DNA from: Ramlibacter tataouinensis
GTDB taxonomy: Bacteria > Pseudomonadota > Gammaproteobacteria > Burkholderiales > Burkholderiaceae_C
NCBI GenBank assembly: GCA_002427815.1
Contig: DIZF01000056.1
Coordinates: 1-27,117, forward strand
Direction of reading: 5' to 3'
DNA: 27,117 nt
The position numbers were made by a program, and so were the translations under genes. The notes under the pieces are model-generated. The model was not told the origin of the DNA. It ran no database searches and saw only the letters and a program-made list of their open reading frames with translations. Below are positions 15,549-23,151 of this stretch, one piece after another; the first letter of the stretch is position 1; every line of letters starts with the position of its first letter.

Positions 15549-16277
15549 ATGGCTGTCTTGCGGGTCGCCACATACAACATCCACAAGGGCGTGCAGGGCC
15601 TCGGCCCGGCCCGGCGGCTGGAAATCCACAACCTTGGCCATGCGGTCGAGCAGCTCGACGCCGACATCGTGTGCCTGCAGGAAGTGCGCAAGCTCCATCG
15701 GCGCGAAGAGCAGTACTTCACGCGCTGGCCCGAGCTGCCGCAAGCCGAGTTCCTGGCGCCGGAAGGGTATGAGGCGGTGTACCAGACCAACGCCACCACG
15801 CGCCACGGCGAACACGGCAACGCATTGCTGTCGCGATGGCCGGTGGTGTCGCGGGGCCATGAGGACATGTCGGACCACCGGTTCGAACAGCGCGGCCTGT
15901 TGCACGTCGCCGTCCAGGCTCACGGGCGCCTGATCAATGTCATCGTGCTGCACCTGGGGCTGATCGCGGCCAGCCGCGTGCGCCAGATCGAGCAGCTCGG
16001 CCGCTTCATCGAGCGCGAGATTCCAAAACGTGCCGCCCTGATCGTCGCCGGCGACTTCAACGATTGGGGAGGCAAGCTGCGCGCCCCGATGAATGCGTTG
16101 GGTCTGAGCGATTTTGCCGGCGAGCGCATGCTGACCTACCCGTCGCGGCTGCCGCTCGCCCAACTGGACTTCGTCTATGCCCGCGGCGTCAAGCCGTTGC
16201 GGGTTGAGATTCCCCGTGGGCGCATCTGGTGGCGCATGTCGGATCACCTGCCCCTGATCGCCGAATTCAAGGTATAG
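15549..16277 (+). CDS. endonuclease/exonuclease/phosphatase family protein
   Basis: This 242-residue protein has the full EEP fold signature: ATYNIHKG at the start (Asn ligand, about residues 7-14), DADIVCLQEV (catalytic Glu), HGNALLSRWPV, HLGL with the catalytic His, AGDFNDW (Asp and Asn) and SDHLPLIAEF at the end. It has no signal peptide, so it is cytoplasmic. The family covers DNA endonucleases, phosphodiesterases and sphingomyelinase-like enzymes, and the substrate cannot be told from sequence alone. The cardiolipin synthase gene follows after 13 bases; this pairing, which I recall from related genomes and also from the E. coli ybhP-clsB region, suggests a phospholipid-related substrate. 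Confidence 0.88.
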   Translation: MAVLRVATYNIHKGVQGLGPARRLEIHNLGHAVEQLDADIVCLQEVRKLHRREEQYFTRWPELPQAEFLAPEGYEAVYQTNATTRHGEHGNALLSRWPVVSRGHEDMSDHRFEQRGLLHVAVQAHGRLINVIVLHLGLIAASRVRQIEQLGRFIEREIPKRAALIVAGDFNDWGGKLRAPMNALGLSDFAGERMLTYPSRLPLAQLDFVYARGVKPLRVEIPRGRIWWRMSDHLPLIAEFKV

Positions 16278-16290
16278 GCACGGACCGGCG

Positions 16291-17520
16291 ATGTCGCACG
16301 CCTTCTCGTCACCGCGCGGCGGCCATGAGGTGCGACTGCTGCAGGGTAGCGCCGAACTGTTCCCGGCGCTGGTCGCCGCCATCGCGGGGGCGCAGCGCGA
16401 GGTGCGGCTGGAAACCTATATCTTCGACTTCACGGGCCAGAGTGTGGAGGTCGCGCAGGCGCTGGAGCAGGCCGCCGGGCGCGGCGTGAGCGTCAAGGTG
16501 GTGGTCGACGGCTTCGGGACGGGGCCGATGCCGCCGCAGTGGCGCGAGCGTTTCACGCGGGCCGGCGTGCGCTGGCGGGTGTACGCGCCGCTGGGGTGGC
16601 TGGGCATGCTCTGGCTCGGCAGCTGGCGCCGCCTGCACCGCAAGCTGTGCGTGGTCGATGGGCAGGTGGCATTCTGCGGCGGCATCAACGTGCTGGACGA
16701 TCTTCACGACCCCAGCTATGGCAGGCTCAGTGCGCCCCGTCTGGATTTTTCCGTCCGCGTGACCGGCCCGCTGGTGGCCGAGGTCGAAGCCAGCATGGGC
16801 CGGCTGTGGCTGCGCATCCAGGCCGTCCATGACATCCGACGCGCACAGCTCGCCGACGCGCTCTATTCCCTGCGTGCGTCGAAGGTCGGGCGGGTGAAGT
16901 TCAAGAGGCCGGCTGGGGAGCCCGACGCTCCCCAGCGGGCGCAGGTGCGGGCTGCGCTGGTGCTGCGCGACAACCTGCGCAACCGCACCCGCATCGAACG
17001 GGCGTACCGGCGGGCGATCGGCCGGGCGCACGAGGAGATCATCATCGCCAACGCCTACTTCGCGCCGGGCCGCAAGATGCGCAAGGCGCTGGTGTCGGCG
17101 GCACAACGCGGGGTGAAGGTCAGGCTGCTGCTGCAGGGACGCTACGAGTACTTCATGCAGTTCTATGCGGCCCGGCCGATCTACGGTGCGCTGCTGCGCG
17201 CGGGCGTGGAGATCCACGAGTACTCGCCCAGCTTCCTGCACGCCAAGGTGGCGGTGATCGATGGCCGCTGGGCCACGGTCGGCTCGTCCAACCTGGACCC
17301 GCTGAGCCTGTTGCTCGCGCGCGAGGCCAACGTCGTGGTCGAGGACGTGGCGTTCGCCGCCCTGTTGCGCACGCGGCTGATGCAGGCCATCCGGCAGGAG
17401 GGGCACGAGATGAGCGCGGACGAATACCGCAACCGCCCGCTGCGCCAGCGCATCATGGAGCACGTGGCATTGGCGCTGATGCGGCTCGCGCTGGCCATCC
17501 AGGGCAAGAAATACCTGTAG
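16291..17520 (+). CDS. clsB: cardiolipin synthase B, phospholipase D superfamily
   Basis: This 409-residue enzyme has two HKD motifs: H116-R-K118-X4-D123 in HRKLCVVDG and H317-A-K319-X4-D324 in HAKVAVIDG. Each is followed by a Gly/Asn motif (GGIN and GSSN), as in the family. The protein starts directly with the catalytic domain and lacks the two N-terminal membrane spans of ClsA, which indicates ClsB. ClsB condenses phosphatidylglycerols to cardiolipin and can also use phosphatidylethanolamine-type donors in some species. It likely forms an operon with the EEP gene. The ribosome site is weak. Confidence 0.9.
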   Translation: MSHAFSSPRGGHEVRLLQGSAELFPALVAAIAGAQREVRLETYIFDFTGQSVEVAQALEQAAGRGVSVKVVVDGFGTGPMPPQWRERFTRAGVRWRVYAPLGWLGMLWLGSWRRLHRKLCVVDGQVAFCGGINVLDDLHDPSYGRLSAPRLDFSVRVTGPLVAEVEASMGRLWLRIQAVHDIRRAQLADALYSLRASKVGRVKFKRPAGEPDAPQRAQVRAALVLRDNLRNRTRIERAYRRAIGRAHEEIIIANAYFAPGRKMRKALVSAAQRGVKVRLLLQGRYEYFMQFYAARPIYGALLRAGVEIHEYSPSFLHAKVAVIDGRWATVGSSNLDPLSLLLAREANVVVEDVAFAALLRTRLMQAIRQEGHEMSADEYRNRPLRQRIMEHVALALMRLALAIQGKKYL

Positions 17521-17633
17521 CTCGTGTCGGGCGTGACTGCGAGGGGCTGGTGAACCGGTAGCGCCGCCGGTCGCGGCCCTCGTCCACCACAAGGCCTTGG
17601 CAGAAGGGCAAAACGGCGAAAAGCGCCCGGTGT

Positions 17634-17639
17634 TACGAT
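17634..17639 (+). promoter_or_regulatory. -10-like TACGAT next to the folE start
   Basis: TACGAT ends 5 bases before the ATG at 17645. No Shine-Dalgarno sequence precedes that ATG or the two further in-frame ATGs at 17651 and 17669. If used, the message would be leaderless. There is no good -35 at 16-18 bases. Confidence 0.35.
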
Positions 17640-17644
17640 TTCGA

Positions 17645-18370
17645 ATGCTCATGAAAGCCCAAATCGCCATGAAAGCAGCCGAGGCAGACGCCGGGACTCC
17701 GGTATCGGTGAAGATCCGCGAGCGCATCCTGGCCGCCCGCAAGCGCTTCCATTCCAACGACAACATCGCGGCCTTCATCGAGCCCGGCGAGCTGGAACGG
17801 CTGCTGGACGAGGTCGAGGCCAAGATGCAGGGCGTGCTCGACAGCCTGGTGATCGACACCGCGAGCGACCACAACACCAGCAACACCGCGCGCCGCGTCG
17901 CCAAGATGTACGTCAACGAGGTGTTCAAGGGCCGCTATGTCAAGGCGCCCACCATCACCGAGTTTCCCAATGTCGAGCACCTGAACGAACTGATGATTGT
18001 CGGCCCGATCACGGTGCGTAGCGCCTGCAGCCATCATTTCTGTCCGGTGATCGGCAAGGTCTGGATCGGCGTCATGCCCAACGAGCACACCAATGTGATC
18101 GGCCTGTCCAAGTACGCGCGCCTCGCGGAGTGGGTGATGGGCCGGCCGCAGATCCAGGAAGAGGCGGTGGTCCAGCTGGCCGACCTGATCATGGAAAAGA
18201 CCCAGCCCGACGGCCTGGCGATCGTCATGGAAGCCAGCCACTATTGCATGGCCTGGCGCGGCGTCAAGGACATCGACGCGAAGATGCTGAACTCGGTGAT
18301 GCGCGGCGTGTTTCTCAAGGACTCGACCCTGCGCCGCGAGTTCCTCGCGCTCATTCCAAGGAAGGACTAG
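17645..18370 (+). CDS. folE: GTP cyclohydrolase I
   Basis: This protein of about 241 residues converts GTP to 7,8-dihydroneopterin triphosphate, the first step of folate synthesis. Family marks are DTASDHNTSNTARRVAKMYV, the zinc-site SACSHHFCPVIGKVWIG (Cys and His ligands), VIGLSKYARLAEWVMGRPQI, and HYCMAWRGVK, holding the third zinc ligand. Three in-frame ATGs (17645, 17651, 17669) could start it; I chose the first because TACGAT lies just upstream and the reading frame before it (TTG at 17597) is not family-like. The Zn-type enzyme is intact. The BLUF-domain gene follows after one base, so they are surely cotranscribed. Its product feeds NudB, encoded at 15072. Confidence 0.93.
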   Translation: MLMKAQIAMKAAEADAGTPVSVKIRERILAARKRFHSNDNIAAFIEPGELERLLDEVEAKMQGVLDSLVIDTASDHNTSNTARRVAKMYVNEVFKGRYVKAPTITEFPNVEHLNELMIVGPITVRSACSHHFCPVIGKVWIGVMPNEHTNVIGLSKYARLAEWVMGRPQIQEEAVVQLADLIMEKTQPDGLAIVMEASHYCMAWRGVKDIDAKMLNSVMRGVFLKDSTLRREFLALIPRKD

Positions 18371-18371
18371 C

Positions 18372-18794
18372 ATGCTCGTGCGACTTCTTTACGCCAGCCG
18401 GGCCGTGGACGCCAGCCCGGAGGCGATCGAATCCATCCTCGCCCAGTCGCGCCAGCACAACCCGGTCAGCGGCATCACCGGCATCCTCTGCTACGGCGGC
18501 GGGATCTTTCTGCAGGCGATCGAAGGGGGCCGCACGCAGGTGAGCGACCTGTTCGGCCACATCCAGCGAGACAAGCGCCACCGCGAGGTCGTGCTGCTGC
18601 ATTACGAAGAAATCCTGGAGCGGCGTTTCGGCGGCTGGAGCATGGGACAGGTCAACCTCTCCAAGGCGAACCACACGTTGCTGCTGAAATATTCCGAGAA
18701 GCCCGAGCTCGATCCCTATTCGGTTTCGGGCAAGGTCTCGCTGGCGCTGCTCGAGGACTTGATGGCCACCGCGGCCATCTGCGGCCGCGTCTGA
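18372..18794 (+). CDS. BLUF-domain blue-light sensor protein
   Basis: This 140-residue protein is a short BLUF photoreceptor that binds FAD. The residues of the photocycle are all present: Tyr7 (LLYASRA), Asn30 (HNPVSGITG), Gln48 (FLQAIEG), and Trp89 and Met91 (GWSMG). The domain occupies residues 1-95 and about 45 residues follow, forming probable capping helices with no enzymatic or DNA-binding output. Such short BLUF proteins act by protein contacts. The gene begins one base after the folE stop; the GGAAGG ribosome site lies within the folE end. The partner is unknown. Confidence 0.92.
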   Translation: MLVRLLYASRAVDASPEAIESILAQSRQHNPVSGITGILCYGGGIFLQAIEGGRTQVSDLFGHIQRDKRHREVVLLHYEEILERRFGGWSMGQVNLSKANHTLLLKYSEKPELDPYSVSGKVSLALLEDLMATAAICGRV

Positions 18795-18873
18795 TCTTCT
18801 CGCGGGTCCGGCCCGTCCAGCTCAGACAGTTCTCGCTGCGAGCGCCCGCTTTTTCCAGTCTGGGATGAATGCC

Positions 18874-19866
18874 ATGCAAGCTGCCTTCTACGAAATGACC
18901 GGTCCCGCGCGCGAGGTCCTGCAGGTCGGGCCGCTCGAGCGGCCCGAGCCGGGGCCGGGTGAGGTGCGGGTGCGGGTGGTGTGTTCCGGGGTGAACCCCT
19001 CCGACGTCAAGACGCGAGCCGGTCTGCGCAACAAGACCTTGCCGTTTCCGCGCATCGTGCCGCACAGCGACGGCGCCGGCGTCGTGGACGCGGTGGGCGA
19101 AGGTGTCACCTCGTTGCGTGCCGGGGATCGCGTCTGGCTCTGGAATGCCGCCTGGAAACGGGCCTGGGGCACGGCCGCCGAGTATGTGGTGCTGCCGGCG
19201 CAGCAGGCGGCAAGCCTGCCGGAATCAATTTCATTCGCCGCCGGCGCCTGCCTGGGTATTCCGGCACTCACCGCCTACCATGCGGCGGCCGTCGACGGCG
19301 GCGTCGCCGGCAACACGGTCCTGGTGGCGGGCGGCGCCGGCGCCGTCGGCCATTACGCGGTGCAGTGCGCCCGCCTGCTGGGCGCGCGCCAGGTGTTGGC
19401 CACCGTGAGCAGCCCGGCCAAGGCCCAGCTCGCGCTGCAGGCCGGCGCTGACGCAGCCATCGACTATCGCGCCGGCGACGTCGTGGCCAGGATTCGCGAG
19501 GCCACCGGGGGGCTTGGCGTGGACCGCGTGATCGAAGTGGACATCGCAGCGAACGCCGCGCTGGACCTGCAGGTGCTCAAGCCCGGCGGGGACCTGGTCG
19601 TCTATGGCAGCGGGGCGGGCGAGTTCCAGCTGCCCTTCTTCCCGCTGATCGTGCAGCATGTGCGGTTGCGCTTCTTCATCGTGTACGAGCTCAACCCGCC
19701 TGATCGCGCGCAAGCGGTCGGGCATCTGGGTGCCTTGCTGCGCCGCGGCGAGCTGCGGCACAACGTGGCGGATCGGTTCCCGCTCGCCCGTATTGCAGAA
19801 GCCCATGAACGGGTGGAGTCGGGACTGGCCATGGGCAATGTGGTTGTGGACTGCGGCATTGCCTGA
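18874..19866 (+). CDS. NADPH:quinone reductase-like MDR oxidoreductase
   Basis: This protein of about 330 residues is a zinc-free medium-chain dehydrogenase/reductase of the quinone oxidoreductase (Qor, zeta-crystallin) type. It has the N-terminal GroES-like domain (GPLERPEPGPGEVRVRVVCS, NPSDVKTRAG, PHSDGAGVVDAVGEGV) and the Rossmann domain with GGAGAVGHYAVQCARLLGA for NADPH. The structural zinc cysteines are missing, as expected. The substrate is not predictable; quinones or enals are typical. The start at 18874 (MQAAFYE) has GGGA 8 bases upstream; an ATG at 18865 would add three residues. It stands alone, 79 bases after the BLUF gene. Confidence 0.85.
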   Translation: MQAAFYEMTGPAREVLQVGPLERPEPGPGEVRVRVVCSGVNPSDVKTRAGLRNKTLPFPRIVPHSDGAGVVDAVGEGVTSLRAGDRVWLWNAAWKRAWGTAAEYVVLPAQQAASLPESISFAAGACLGIPALTAYHAAAVDGGVAGNTVLVAGGAGAVGHYAVQCARLLGARQVLATVSSPAKAQLALQAGADAAIDYRAGDVVARIREATGGLGVDRVIEVDIAANAALDLQVLKPGGDLVVYGSGAGEFQLPFFPLIVQHVRLRFFIVYELNPPDRAQAVGHLGALLRRGELRHNVADRFPLARIAEAHERVESGLAMGNVVVDCGIA

Positions 19867-19935
19867 CGGTCCCGTGCCAACCGCTGCGGCGCCCGCGTTG
19901 TTCAGCGCGGCGTCGGCAAGGGGTGCTCGCTCGTC

Positions 19936-20754
19936 ATGACCGGACCGCTGTTGCTGGGCTGCGATTTTTCCAGCAGCCCGTCGCGCCGCAAGGCGATCGT
20001 GCTGGCGCTGGGGCATGAGGCGGGCGGGCGGGTCCGGCTCGCGAGCCTGGAAAAGATCACAAGCCTGGATGCCTTCGACCAATGGCTGGCACAGCCGCGC
20101 GCCTGGGTCGGTGGCTTCGACTTTCCGTTCGGATTGCCGCGCGAACTGGTCGAGCACCTGGGTTGGCCGCTCCGATGGCGTGAATGCATCGAGCATTACG
20201 CACAATTCACGCGTGCCGAGATCCGGTCGACTTTCGCGCGCTTTTGCGACGCCCGGCCCGCGGGCGGCAAGTTCGCCAACCGCGCCTTCGACAAACTGGC
20301 CGGGTCCAGCCCGTCGATGAAGTGGGTCAATCCGCCGGTAGCCTACATGCTGCATGCGGCCATGCCGTTGTTGCTGGCCGCCGGGGTTCACATCCCGGGC
20401 CTGCATGCCGCAGATGAACGGCGGGTGGCGCTCGAGGCCTATCCGGGCTTGCTGGCGCGTGAGCTGATAGGCCGGCGCAGCTACAAGAGCGACGAGAAGT
20501 CCAGGCAGACCGCCGATCGGCTCATCGCCCGGAAGGACCTCATCACCGCGCTGGAAAACGGCCGGACTCGGCTTCGCCTGCGGCTGAAGCTCACCAACGC
20601 CCAGCGCGATGCCCTGGTGCAGGATGCCAGCGGCGACAGCCTGGATGCCGTGCTGTGCCTGGTGCAGGCAGCCTGGGCCCAGCGCGAAGGCGCGCCGCGC
20701 TACGGCTTGCCCGAGCACATGGATGCCCTGGAGGGGTGGATCGTCACCGCATGA
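19936..20754 (+). CDS. DUF429 domain protein
   Basis: This 272-residue protein matches the DUF429 family, predicted to have an RNase H-like fold. The acidic residues in LLGCDFSSSPSRRK near the start and in WVGGFDFPFGLPREL (about residues 57-71) and the SGDSLDAVLC segment (about 233-242) would form the active site. No activity has been assigned to it as far as I know. The internal MKWVNPPVAYMLHAAMPLLL stretch is amphipathic, not a clear membrane span. It is convergent to the sulfatase gene, with 66 bases between the stops, and 69 bases after the oxidoreductase gene, so it may share that message. Confidence 0.75.
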   Translation: MTGPLLLGCDFSSSPSRRKAIVLALGHEAGGRVRLASLEKITSLDAFDQWLAQPRAWVGGFDFPFGLPRELVEHLGWPLRWRECIEHYAQFTRAEIRSTFARFCDARPAGGKFANRAFDKLAGSSPSMKWVNPPVAYMLHAAMPLLLAAGVHIPGLHAADERRVALEAYPGLLARELIGRRSYKSDEKSRQTADRLIARKDLITALENGRTRLRLRLKLTNAQRDALVQDASGDSLDAVLCLVQAAWAQREGAPRYGLPEHMDALEGWIVTA

Positions 20755-20774
20755 GCCGGACTATTGTGTCGCGG

Positions 20775-20794
20775 CGCATGCGCATGCGCATGCG
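20775..20794. repeat. 20-bp perfect palindrome of CGCATG repeats between convergent genes
   Basis: CGCATGCGCATGCGCATGCG is three and one third copies of CGCATG, its own reverse complement, and strictly alternating pyrimidine-purine over 20774-20794. It lies in the 66-base gap between the DUF429 and sulfatase stop codons. It may act as a two-way transcription brake through a hairpin or cruciform, or adopt Z-DNA. No T-runs are present. Confidence 0.75.
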
Positions 20795-20820
20795 GCCAGC
20801 ATGTCGCCCACCCGCGCTGG

Positions 20821-22137
20821 CTAGCGCTGCGGCATGTCCTTGGCCGAATAGCCCACGCTGACCGTGGCGTCGGGCGGAATCGGCGGCATGGTGGCGTTCC
20901 AGCGCTCCCAGGCTTCGCGCATCTGCGCCAGCCGCTGCGGCTCGCGCGGCCCCCGGTTGGCCCGCTCGCGTTCGTCCTCGGGAATGTTGAACAGGTAGTC
21001 GTTGCCGTCGATCCGCAGGTACTTCCAGTCGCCGTCGCGCAGCGCGCACTGTCCGCGGTGATTCATGCGCCAGTGCAGCGGGCGCGGGAAGCGGTGGGCT
21101 GCGTCGCGCAGCACCGGCATGAGCGAGATGCCGTCCAGCGGGTAGTCCGGATGCGCCGATGCGCCGGCAGCCTCCAGCATGGTGGCCGACCAGTCCATGG
21201 TCATGCAGTGCTGGTGGCTCACGCTGCCCGCTGCGATCACCGCCGGCCAGTGCGCGATCCAGGGCACCCGGATGCCGCCTTCGGTCAGGTCCATCTTGCC
21301 GCCCACCAGCGGCCAGTTGTCGGAGAAGCGCTCGCCGCCGTTGTCGCTGGTGAAGACCACCAGCGTGTTGTCCGCAACGCCGCGGTCGCGCAGCGCCTGC
21401 ATGACCCATCCGATGCCTTCGTCCATGTGATGAATCATGCGGTGATAGCTGTGGATATTGCCCCCGTGCAGATGGAACAGGTTGCTCTTCACCTCCCGGG
21501 CCAGTGCTTGGTCGTCACGCGTCTCCCAGGGCCAGTGCGGGGCGGTGTAGTGCAGGCTGAGGAAGAAAGGTGCCTCCTGGCCGGCCACCCGGTGGATGTA
21601 GTCCTCGGCGCGGCGCGAGATGAGGTCAGTGAGGTAGCCCTGTTCCTGCTTCTCTTCTTCACCGGACCACAGGTCGTGCGCGCCGGTGAACGCGCAGTGG
21701 GTGAAATAGTCGACGCCGCCGGACATGGGTCCGAAAAATTCCTCATAGCCCGAGCGCAAGGGGCTGAAGGAGGGCGGATAGCCCAGGTGCCATTTTCCGA
21801 TCAGCGCCGTGCGGTAGCCGCTGTCCTTGAGCAGTGAAGGCAGCGTCGGATGTTCGGGCGGCAAGCCGAGCGTGGTGCTGCCGCGGCTCTTGCTGTTGAT
21901 CGGCTCTTCCGCCGCGCCGCGCAATCGGTACTGGTAGCGCGCCGTCATCAATGCGAAACGGGTGGGCGAGCACACCGGCGCATTGGAATAGCCCTGGGTG
22001 AACTTCAGGCCGCCGGCCGCCAGCGCGTCGAGCACGGGCGATACCGCGCCGAATTGCGCCGGCCGCCCGCCGTAGCAGCCCAGATCCGCAAAACCCAGGT
22101 CGTCGGCGACGATGAAGACGATGTTGGGCCGCTTCAT
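20821..22137 (-). CDS. sulfatase (arylsulfatase-type), no signal peptide
   Basis: This 438-residue member of the alkaline phosphatase superfamily hydrolyses sulfate esters. It opens directly with MKRPNIVFIVADDLG (metal ligands Asp12, Asp13). Cys56 in CSPTR is the residue converted to formylglycine. The motif continues FALMTAR, where LTGR is usual. Further sites are GKWHLG, HYTAPHWPW and SDNGG with the other metal ligands. There is no signal peptide, so it should stay in the cytoplasm, unlike most sulfatases. No formylglycine-generating enzyme or anaerobic maturase and no sulfate transporter is in the window. The substrate is unknown. It is preceded by a 21-codon frame overlapping its ATG by 4 bases, and it has no Shine-Dalgarno sequence of its own beyond that frame. 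Confidence 0.88.
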   Translation of the reverse strand: MKRPNIVFIVADDLGFADLGCYGGRPAQFGAVSPVLDALAAGGLKFTQGYSNAPVCSPTRFALMTARYQYRLRGAAEEPINSKSRGSTTLGLPPEHPTLPSLLKDSGYRTALIGKWHLGYPPSFSPLRSGYEEFFGPMSGGVDYFTHCAFTGAHDLWSGEEEKQEQGYLTDLISRRAEDYIHRVAGQEAPFFLSLHYTAPHWPWETRDDQALAREVKSNLFHLHGGNIHSYHRMIHHMDEGIGWVMQALRDRGVADNTLVVFTSDNGGERFSDNWPLVGGKMDLTEGGIRVPWIAHWPAVIAAGSVSHQHCMTMDWSATMLEAAGASAHPDYPLDGISLMPVLRDAAHRFPRPLHWRMNHRGQCALRDGDWKYLRIDGNDYLFNIPEDERERANRGPREPQRLAQMREAWERWNATMPPIPPDATVSVGYSAKDMPQR

Positions 22138-22199
22138 TCGATCTTCATCCCAATAGCCCGGATAACCCGTGCCAAGCGGCGCCTGAACTCCTTGAACAT
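22134..22199 (-). CDS. candidate 21-codon leader ORF of the sulfatase gene
   Basis: On the minus strand an ATG at 22199 opens a 21-residue frame that starts MFKEFRRRLARV and ends GMKIE. Its TGA overlaps the sulfatase ATG as ATGA. A good ribosome site, CTGGAGA, stands 6 bases before the ATG. The peptide is basic and amphipathic. The strong start signal plus overlap suggests translational coupling with the sulfatase; the peptide itself may do nothing. Conservation was not tested. Confidence 0.4.
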   Translation of the reverse strand: MFKEFRRRLARVIRAIGMKIE

Positions 22200-22496
22200 G
22201 AACGTCTCCAGATGAATGGCCGATGAGGCGGGGCCAGTTTACAGCGGCACTTCAAATGCCGCGACAGTGGACCCTGGCGCAAACGCTGTGCCCGGCGCAT
22301 CCTGCTTCGCTCATCCGCGCTTGTTCGACCGCATTCTCAGGGACACGGAACGCGATGTCGTGGCAAGACGAACGCTAACTTGTCCTACAGCCGTTTCGGA
22401 GCTCTCCGACCGTGGAGCTGGCAGGCCTGACCTAGACTGAAAAAATGCCACGGGGCCGCGGAGCCTACTCGATCAACGCTGAACAAGGGAAACATC
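22200..22496. other. 297-base divergent intergenic region (sulfatase / BON)
   Basis: No gene is supported here. The right part carries the promoter-like CTAGACT of the BON gene. Promoter pieces for the sulfatase direction are not recognisable. A TCCTAC hexamer at 22383-22388 resembles half of the palindrome found at 25782, but the hexamer is common by chance. Confidence 0.4.
22432..22438 (+). promoter_or_regulatory. sigma-S-like -10 element of the BON gene
   Basis: CTAGACT resembles the sigma-S extended -10 CTATACT, with no good -35, as is usual for such promoters. It lies about 59 bases before the BON gene ATG and is followed by an A-rich run. BON lipoproteins of the OsmY type are commonly stationary-phase induced, which fits, but this is a motif reading. 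Confidence 0.35.
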
Positions 22497-22958
22497 ATGA
22501 AACCGGTACAACAGAAAATCCTGACAGTGGCCTCGTCGCTGGCCATGCTGCTCGCCTTGGGCGCTTGTGACCGTGCCGGAGATCGCACGGCGGGCCAGCA
22601 AATCGACGCGGCCACAGCCAGGACCGAGAGCACCGCCAAAGAGCTCCAGCGCGATGCCAAGGACGCGACTGCCAGCGCAGGCGCCGCCATTGACAACGCG
22701 GTTGACAAGACCAAGGCCATGGGCGCCTCCGCCAGCGAGAAGATCGACGATGCCTTGATTACGACCGAGGTAAAAGCCGCGATCGCGACCGATAAGGACC
22801 TGAGCGCGATCAAGATCGACGTCGACACGCACGATGGGGTGGTGACGCTGAGCGGCCCGGCGCCAACCGTAGCGGCCAAGGCACGGGCGAGCGAGATCGC
22901 GCGCAATGTCAAGGGTGTGAACTCGGTGAACAACCAGTTGACAATCAAGGCCGGCTGA
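22497..22958 (+). CDS. BON-domain lipoprotein
   Basis: This 153-residue protein has a lipoprotein signal peptide with the lipobox LALGAC, lipidated at Cys24. The next residue is Asp25, which in Escherichia coli keeps lipoproteins in the inner membrane; the rule may differ here. Residues 25-80 are an Ala/Lys/Asp-rich helical linker with heptad-like spacing. Residues about 84-153 form one BON domain (LITTEVKAAIATDKDLSAIK, VDTHDGVVTLSGPAPT, VNSVNNQLTI), a fold that contacts membranes or peptidoglycan-associated partners, as in OsmY and DolP. AAGGGA at 22485-22490 is the ribosome site. A strong terminator follows. It is convergent to the sensor kinase gene. Confidence 0.9.
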   Translation: MKPVQQKILTVASSLAMLLALGACDRAGDRTAGQQIDAATARTESTAKELQRDAKDATASAGAAIDNAVDKTKAMGASASEKIDDALITTEVKAAIATDKDLSAIKIDVDTHDGVVTLSGPAPTVAAKARASEIARNVKGVNSVNNQLTIKAG

Positions 22959-22988
22959 GCCTTCCGCAACCGGCCAGTCCGATGCAGC

Positions 22989-23011
22989 AAGGCCACCTTC
23001 GGGTGGCCTTT
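22989..23011 (+). terminator. intrinsic terminator of the BON gene
   Basis: AAGGCCACC, loop TTCG, GGTGGCCTT is a perfect 9-bp stem with a stable C(UUCG)G tetraloop, 31 bases after the BON stop. Only a short T-run follows, but the stem is strong. The A-run on the left gives some activity in the opposite direction too. Confidence 0.85.
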
Positions 23012-23092
23012 GTCCGTCTTCAGGCCGGGCTCGTTGCCGGTGCGGCCTTGGATGATCAGTGGCAGGCGTGAGTGCTTGTCGGTAGGAGAGAT

Positions 23093-23109
23093 GGGTCCTC
23101 GCAGGACCC
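23093..23109 (-). terminator. hairpin after the sensor kinase gene
   Basis: GGGTCCT, loop CGC, AGGACCC gives a perfect 7-bp stem, 43 bases past the kinase stop on the minus strand. No T-run follows, so it may work as a weak or factor-assisted terminator. Confidence 0.45.
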
Positions 23110-23151
23110 GGCCGACGCCCCCGAGCAGGAGATTTTGGACAGGTGAGGGCT

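Noticed and set aside
17597..17639. TTGGCA (17597-17602) with TACGAT as a full folE promoter
   Set aside because: The two hexamers are 31 bases apart, far from the 16-18 needed.
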